Source: Phocoena phocoena
Lineage: Eukaryota > Chordata > Mammalia > Artiodactyla > Phocoenidae
NCBI RefSeq assembly: GCF_963924675.1
Contig: NC_089227.1
Coordinates: forward strand, 46,494,080 to 46,558,079
Length of the DNA stretch: 64,000 nucleotides
Reading direction: 5' to 3'
The position numbers were made by a program, and so were the translations under genes. The notes beneath the pieces were generated by a model. That model saw only the letters and a program-made list of their open reading frames with translations, had not been told where the DNA came from and made no database searches. Below, one piece after another: positions 57,590 through 64,000 of this stretch. Every line of letters starts with the position of its first letter. Positions within the stretch are counted from its first letter, which is position 1.

Positions 57590-58010
57590 GTTTCAATTAG
57601 GAAATTTTTGTCTGCAAGTAACAAAAATCCCTACTCAAATTGTTTAAAAACATAAAGGAATTCAATTATCTCACTTACCACCAGGTCCTGAGATAAGTGC
57701 AGCTTCACAAGCAAAGACATCACGTAAAGGATAGTTTCTTCTCGCCATCCCACTCTGCCATCCTCCACCTTTCTATTCTGCTCTGGGGTTGACACCCTTC
57801 TTGACAATGCCTGCCACAATCCCAGGAATCACTGGCAAACATGACAATGTCCAAGGGAAGAGCACTCTGCCTCTTTTCCCTATGATCTCTTGAAAGGAAA
57901 AGAGACCTTTCATATAAGCCCCCTGGCAGATTTATCCTCACATCTTATTGGCCAGGACTGAGTCACCCAGCCCTTTCTGTAGGTACTAACCACTGTCAAG
58001 GGGAATGGGC
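57590..58010. repeat. Ancient interspersed repeat, family not assigned
   Basis: 'gtctgcaagtaacaaaaatc' followed by an A-rich/'attcaattatctca' segment parallels 14297-14370. The downstream 'cttattggccaggactgagt' also fits the same old mammalian repeat. The name is uncertain. Confidence 0.4.
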
Positions 58011-59127
58011 TTACTATGATTAGTATAGACTAATTAAGATTTACCCTTTGTCAGGCCAGAAGGTAGGGTAAACAACACTATCAACTTGGGACATAGATAA
58101 CACTTGGTTTTTGGACCACACTTACAGGAAGAACTTTCCAGAATGCACTTAGTCCCCATAAGAGAGTTCTTGAACCAGGCAAAGCAGGATGCACCATGGG
58201 TAGTGCCCTGGGGCAGAGAGCTGGTGCCTGTGCTGCTTTAGCATGTATAAAGAAGCGAGGGCAGGAATACTTAACCAATCCTATAGCAACAGGAGTTTTC
58301 AGTCAGAGCACTGGTCTTGATGGTGAGGATATGTGGAAGCAGGACAACAGCCACCTGGAGGAGTTTTCTTTCCAGTTCTGGTGTCAGCTAGAGATCTCAT
58401 AGTTCTCCTTACTGAGCTATCTTTTTGCTCGGTTACCTAAGGGAACAGGGTGAGAGAATTTGTCTTGCCTCATCCCTGAATCACATGGAGGAAGAATGTA
58501 CACCTCAGTAAAAACAGGGCTCTACCAGCAAGAAAGAAAGCTCTTTTCAGTAGGCTATTGATGTGCCTTATACCTTGAATGCTTGAAACCCTTACCGACT
58601 ATGGTTAAATCTTAATTTTAGAGTCAAAAGTTCTTTTCCTTCAATTCTCTGATGCTTTTGCTTCACTGTCTTCTCTTACCCAGTACCGCAGATGAGAAAT
58701 CTGTGGGTTATCTGTTTTGATTCTCTGGAGGAGCTTTTGCAACTTTTTAAAATCTTTTAAGTATGAAAATGTCATAATTTTGTGCGAATTTGTGAGGTTG
58801 TTCATCCTGTTTGGCACACGGTGTTACCTTTCAATCTAAGAGCTCTTTTTTTCAGGTGTTATTTATTTGTCATTTACTTGAAGATTTCCTTCATTATCTC
58901 TATTTTATTCCTTCAGACTGGCCCAGGGGAACCATGCATCATTAAACAGGCTTTAAAATTTGCAGATATCTCATCCAAGTCTCCCAACTTCTCTTGCACA
59001 TTTTTACCTATTTGCTGTTTATGCTCTCTTCTGTAAGGACAGTTGACCCAGTTTTTAGCTCATTATTTAGCTCTTTAGTTTTTCTTTTCTGCTGTTCAGT
59101 CTTACATTTAGTTTTTCTAATAAACCT
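58011..59127. other. Unassigned non-coding sequence
   Basis: About 1.1 kb. The T- and CT-rich stretch 58620-59100 may be old antisense LINE material, but no landmark is strong enough to name it. Confidence 0.33.
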
Positions 59128-59271
59128 CATTATTGAAATATAACATGCATAAAGAAAAGTGAATAAATCCTAGGTGTACAGGTTGATGAAGAATCACTAA
59201 GTGAACAACACATGTGTAACCCTCACAGGTGAAGAAGAAGACAGCACCAAGAATGTTGTCTTTGCTTCTTT
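59128..59271 (-). mobile_element. Old L1 3' fragment (antisense)
   Basis: 'attattgaaatataacatgc', 'aaagaaaagtgaataaatcc', 'gtgtacaggttgatgaagaa' and 'acacatgtgtaaccctcaca' are antisense landmarks of an old L1 3' region. Confidence 0.6.
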
Positions 59272-59638
59272 TTTTCTTTTTAAAATTAATTAATTAATTT
59301 TTGGCTTTGTTGGGTCTTCGTTGCTACACGCGGGCTTTCTCTACTTGCAGTGAGTGGAGGCTATTGTTCGTTGTGGTGCGTGGGCTTCTCATTGCGGTGG
59401 CTTCTCTTATTGCAGAGCACGGGCTCTAGGCATGCAGGCTTCAGTAGTTGTGGCACGAGAGCTCAGTAGTTGTGGCACACGGGCTCTAGAGTACAGGCTC
59501 AGTAGTTGTGGCACACAGGCTTAGCTGCTCTGCGGCATGTGGGATCTTCCCGGACCAGGGCTCAAACCCATGTCACCTTCTTTGGCAGGCGAGTTATTAA
59601 CCACTGCGCCACCAGGGAAGTCCTGTCTTTGCTTCTTT
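59257..59638 (-). mobile_element. CHR-type SINE (antisense, long form) with 15-bp TSD
   Basis: The body is 59272-59623, flanked by exact 'tgtctttgcttcttt' at 59257-59271 and 59624-59638. The head at the right reads 'cgccaccagggaagtcc'. Internal 'cagtagttgtggcac' units repeat, and the T-rich tail includes 'taattaattaatttttggc'. Confidence 0.96.
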
Positions 59639-60434
59639 AATATATAGGGTATATATTTCTGATATGGAAACTTAGTAAAGTGAAAAAATAAAGAGACAGC
59701 GGAAAGTACTGCTAGAATAATCTTTAACTTAGTTTGCAATTCAAGCCAAGTGTTCATTCTGTAAGTACAGCCATCTGGTCCAGGGCAAAGAAGGGTTTTT
59801 GTTCAAATGAGAAAAATGTAAGATCCTCCATCTCTATCATGATCCAGTTCACAATGATATTGCCGACAAATTTTCTAATTATTCCATCTTACTCATATGA
59901 TTATTTTCTCACTCATCTTCCCTCTCTATAATATTAGTTCATGATATTTTATGGCCAAACCAAAGAAAGTAGAAATTTTTCTGAACACACCCTCTGCTAA
60001 AAATCTAAGGATGGATTATTGTGCAAGGACCCTGCTGTGGCTAAGCTCCAGCCTGAAAAGGGGAGTTGGAAAGGTTAAAAGAAAATGACTATCTCCTCTC
60101 AGTAAGAGATGCATGGAAGTGTCCACTCTCCCTAGACCATCAAGTAAACTAGCTCGCCCATGCCCTCAGGAGTAATCTGGGAGGAAATGGTAGAGAGGTA
60201 TACTGTCTTCCTAGTCTAATGCTCTGCTTGCTGCCCCCAAAGTTATCATCATTCATTCTTCTTGTTGAGGACTGACCGTCTCAAGAGAAGAAAGATCTCA
60301 AGGAATTGATCACAACTTGCAGCTCTTATGTGGATTCAGTGAAGCCTCAACAAATATCCAGGTCATTCAGTGGCTGGAAATCTATATGATTAGTTCAATT
60401 CAACAGATGCTTTTGTAACACCTGTCATTTTTTT
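59639..60434. other. Unassigned non-coding sequence
   Basis: About 800 bp with no recognised repeat or gene. Confidence 0.33.
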
Positions 60435-60900
60435 TTATTCATTCAACAAATATTTGTCAATCACCTACTCTGCACCAGGCTCTGTTTTAGGAGCCATATA
60501 ATGGACACAATAAATAAGATGAGACCCTGCTTTGAAGGAAATTCCAATTTAGTTGGAAGGAAAAGGCACACAGAAATAATGAAAACCAATAACAGGAAAA
60601 GGCATGTACCCTGGAGCAGTATAAATAAATAACACTGGGGGTAGGACGAGGGAGGTCAAGAAAGGGAGATCATACTCAGATCAGTAAACCAGGATGGCTT
60701 CATAGAAGATCGCATTTAACCTTGAAGCTAGGTAGGAAGTTGACAGAGATGCAGGAAAGAAGAGCGTTCCCAGAGAGAAAACTGCATAAAAAAAGGCATG
60801 GAGTTGAAGGTAGGCAAAATAGTTGAGTGTGGCTGGAATGAGAATAGAGACAAATAAGCAGAGGTAGGTTGTTTTTTGAAAAAGTTGGTCTATGTGCACC
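60435..60900 (-). repeat. L2 LINE (antisense, long)
   Basis: 'attcattcaacaaatatttg', 'ctactctgcaccaggctctg', 'gggaggtcaagaaagggaga' and 'aaaaggcatggagttgaagg' with 'gagtgtggctggaatgag' are antisense L2 in order from its 3' end inward. Confidence 0.78.
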
Positions 60901-61169
60901 ATACGTATGGATCACAGTCCTAACCGATAGTCAATGGAAGCTGTAACATCCAAAACAAACTATTTTATAGAAGATATAGAGCTCCTGGTTAAAAGTAAAT
61001 GATATTTTTGTTAATCCAGTATAACCTGGGTTAAATGCAAAGTGCTAAGATGAACGCTTTCCTCAAGGAATCCTCTTTTTAATAAAGGAATTAGAGGAAC
61101 CAAAAACTTGCCCAGTTTTCCTAGATAAAAATATGGATAAGTTAAAGTAAACATTAATGATGGAAGAGT

Positions 61170-61720
61170 TAGTTCTCGCTGAAAGGAACATGGAAGGCTC
61201 TGTGGAAAATGCACATTTAAGCATGGTTTTGAATGATGGGCCAGGAACTGGAGAAGATGGAAGTGAAATCAAGCTCCTGGTTCTATATTTGTAATGCTCA
61301 TGGACAACAAGCATGGAGCTTGTGAAATCACTTGCCCTCCATAGACATAGCTACAGAAGCACTCTGACCCAGCCAATTAACTGTGGGTATCTAATGAACG
61401 TTTCATTAGCATAAATTGCTATGATGGATAGAAACTTTATGAATCCTATGCAGCTCTCCAGGCATTTAAATAGAGGCTTTGTTTGTCTTCTGAAATCATT
61501 ATCACAAAATAGAGGAATATTTACAATACAATAGTAGAGGAAGGCTAAAGTGGGGTAGTGACCATAGATGAGGTATGAGCAACGTGTTCTAAGGCCTTAA
61601 ATGCCATCTTAAAAAGTTTAGCTCTTATTCTAAACACAGTGGGAATCATCAAAGCATTTTGAACCAGGAGCAGGCTTTCACTTTAGGAAAGTCACTCTGA
61701 CAGTTGGAAGAAAGAAATGA
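61170..61720 (-). repeat. L2 LINE (antisense), probably the continuation of 60435
   Basis: 'gttctaaggccttaaatgcc', 'tttagctcttattctaaaca' and 'gaaccaggagcaggctttca' with 'aaagtcactctgacagt' are antisense L2 words at positions further inward than 60435-60900, so the two blocks may be one element. About 270 bp between them is unassigned. Confidence 0.6.
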
Positions 61721-62774
61721 GTGGTAGGTGGGCTGAAGACCTAGCACCCAGTCAATATTCCACTATAGCTGGGCAGCCAGGGCAGGGTGGGCTCGTAACA
61801 TGGCATAGTAACTAAGACTGGTTTCAGAGCTGGAGAAAGCACTTACTGCGAACCATCTGGTTACGTCGTTAAGGTCCCTCACCACCCCCTGTTTGTCAGA
61901 ACACTGCTCAAGCCAATTTTTTAAACCAAAAGGCTTAGGAATAAGAATATCACATACACTGAGGAAATTTTAATTTAACTTTCCTGAGAGTGGGAAACCA
62001 ACCTCTTGCAAAGTTCAGCACATTCCTCAAAGCTGCTCTCACTTTCCTGCCTCGCTGAGTCAGGCAGCAAAAGGGCTTCGTTGCTAAGACAACTCCATAC
62101 AAGGCCCTCCATGCCGCGCTGCCCTCTGCAGCCAGCTCTGGCCAAACCCTTTGGGGTTGCTTGGAAAATTACAAACCAAAACTGGCAAGCCTACTTCTTC
62201 ACATATCTCTTACAGAAATCCCACTTAGATATCCCTTTCTATCAACCACTTTATTTCTGTTGTCAGTCTCTCCAGCCCCAAACTCTTCCTTCTTTGAAAG
62301 GAAACATGGGCTTTCCAGGCAAATAAGATTTTATTTCCTGATATTTTCAGACCTCATTTCCTATTCTTCTGTTTGTTTGAAACTTATCTAAGGAAGGACT
62401 AGAAAGTGAGGGAGAGAAGCTGCATCTGATCTACTATACGTCACTCAGGGCTGGGTGCTCTGATGCATGAAAGTACCACATTTAAATGCATTTCCTTGTT
62501 GAAACATATGACATCATATATTGAATAAGAGCAATAGAGCATCTGGCCTTCAAAAAGGTATCTGGCAAAGTTTCAGGATAAGGAACAAGGTGAAGAAATG
62601 GGGACTGGCTAAGGTTATGTGGTTAGAATGATTCAAATCTGACAATACCCAGAGGATGTTGATTAATGAACCACTGAGATTTTGCAAGAAGGGCTCTATT
62701 CTTAACCCCCTCCTGTTCATCAAATTCATAATCACTTGGATAGCAACATATGCTATTAATTTTGCAGATGACCG
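61721..62774. other. Unassigned non-coding sequence
   Basis: About 1 kb. A frame of 106 codons (62006-62326) has no recognised domain. No repeat recognised. Confidence 0.33.
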
Positions 62775-62835
62775 AATACATTTAGTGCAATGCTAAGCAC
62801 TTAGTAATTGCTCAATAAATGTTTGTTGAATTTAA
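62775..62835 (+). repeat. MIR/L2-type 3' terminus
   Basis: 'tgctaagcacttagtaattg' with 'ctcaataaatgtttgttga' is the shared 3' end motif of MIR and L2. Too short to choose between them. Confidence 0.55.
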
Positions 62836-63774
62836 TTGAGAGGAAACTGTTGATACTTTACATGACAGAATCACAATTCTAAATTAGTTCATTAGGCTGA
62901 AAGAAAGTAAAACTACAAATACAATAATATTGAAAAGGGATGGATGAATTTTGTGCTCTTGGGCTCAAATAATCAATGGTACAACTGTAGGACTGAGAAA
63001 GCCCAATTTAACATATGAAAAAAAATTAGAATTTAGTTGACGATAAGCCAAATATGAATTAATAGGCTGCTTTCCTCTCCTTACAAAAGTAATACAGGCT
63101 ACATAGCATCATGGACAAATCAAGGGAGATAACAGGGTTTGCCATTGCACTATTTAGACAACATCTGGAAACTGTGTTTCATATTAGGCACTGTGTTTTA
63201 AGAGGATCATTAATCAAGAAACTGTGTCCAGATGAGAATGGGCATAATGGAAAGGGGCTCCCATGAGAAAAATGTAAAGACATTTGGATTATCTGTCCAA
63301 ATTATAAAACAAAATGTATGCAGGTGTAGGGGTAATAATAGGATTCTTCATGATAGCTACTTTCACATGTTGAAAGGCTATCATATACAAGCAAGATTCA
63401 CATTATTCTCAGTTGCTCCAGAGGGCTTAGCTTAACTAAGCTAAGATTAACATAGCTTAACTAGGACCTTGAAAAGAGTGAAAACAAAGCAAAGTTTGGC
63501 TGTAGATAAGAAATAATCCTTTACCAAATAAAATAGTCAACAAATGAAACAGTGAGTGCTACAAAGTAATATTGAAAAGCAGGTTACTTTTAGAGAGAAG
63601 TATCACATAAAGTAGTTTGTTGGATTTTTAAAAGGACTCTACATTTTGAAGTCCCTTCCGTCTCTAAAACTGCCTGATTGTGATTATAATTATATTGTCT
63701 GAAAGCAAAAAACAAATAGTGGTAAACCACCATCAATCAACTAATCATCATGCAGATCAATATGACACATGAAA
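62836..63774. other. Unassigned non-coding sequence
   Basis: About 940 bp with no recognised repeat or gene. A short local repeat 'cttaactaagctaag' / 'cttaactagg' lies at about 63431-63462. Confidence 0.33.
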
Positions 63775-63944
63775 TATTCATTCAGCTGAATTCCACAAGT
63801 AATTTTTGACTGCTTCTTTTGTACTAAGCACTTTGTAGGCACTAATTTTTTAATTGAATAAGACTTAATGATTTACCACAAGAAGCTTACAATCTTGTGG
63901 TGAAGAATGACCTAAATAGATAACTTCAATATGTTTCTTAGGCA
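63775..63944 (-). repeat. Diverged L2 3' end (antisense)
   Basis: 'attcattcagctgaattcca', 'ttttgtactaagcactttgt' and 'agaagcttacaatcttgtgg' follow antisense L2 order. Confidence 0.6.
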
Positions 63945-64000
63945 CTTGCACTAGTTTCCAATTGCTACTGTAATACATTACCAAAACTTAGTAGCTTAAA
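63945..64000. repeat. Old interspersed repeat running off the window end
   Basis: 'tccaattgctactgtaatac' with 'attaccaaaacttagtagct' and 'taaa' is a characteristic start of a common ancient mammalian repeat. The family cannot be fixed from 56 bp. Confidence 0.45.

Overview
This 64 kb window reads as non-coding nuclear DNA of a placental mammal: intergenic or deep intronic, AT-rich, and packed with retrotransposon copies of several ages. The young tRNA-Glu-derived SINEs of the CHR type ('cttccctggtgg...cagtggttaag', eight copies), the L1 copies, and the apparent absence of ruminant BovB, Bov-tA and ART2A sequences point to a whale or dolphin (Cetacea), or possibly a hippopotamus. The lineage is inferred from repeat content only. 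I find no intact protein-coding gene, no functional tRNA or rRNA gene, no CRISPR array, no CpG island and no operon. Long open frames are L1 ORF2 remnants, repeat read-through or unrecognised short frames.

Layout. 1-1150: unassigned sequence with an ancient MIR split by a hAT element. 1156-3875: an antisense L1 interrupted by two sense L1 3' ends (1234-3208) and a CHR SINE (3403-3797). 3876-8900: mostly unique DNA with MIR pieces, an AT-rich candidate conserved element (5155-5375) and two exon-like stretches. 8905-13945: an old L2 split by a 4.2 kb L1 insertion that carries about 190 bp of extra non-L1 DNA at its 3' end. 14290-22930: old L1, L2, MIR and hAT copies, one SINE, and microsatellites inside an antisense L1. 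22930-41400: mostly unique DNA with MIR, L2 and two SINEs. 41417-50005: L1-rich, with a short L1 carrying a SINE in its tail, a 4.3 kb L1 with 14-bp target-site duplications, an ancient L1M piece and an antisense L1. 50006-64000: unique DNA with MIR, L2, old L1 and three SINEs.

Nothing here works as a gene set. What can be read is insertion history: target-site duplications, nesting order, tails and broken ORF2 frames. The strongest observations are the likely L1 3' transduction at 9229-13448, a composite double L1 flanked by direct and inverted repeats at 1215-3237, and what looks like a poly(A)-only insertion with a 14-bp duplication at 33495-33530. I did not find evidence of a new biological system.
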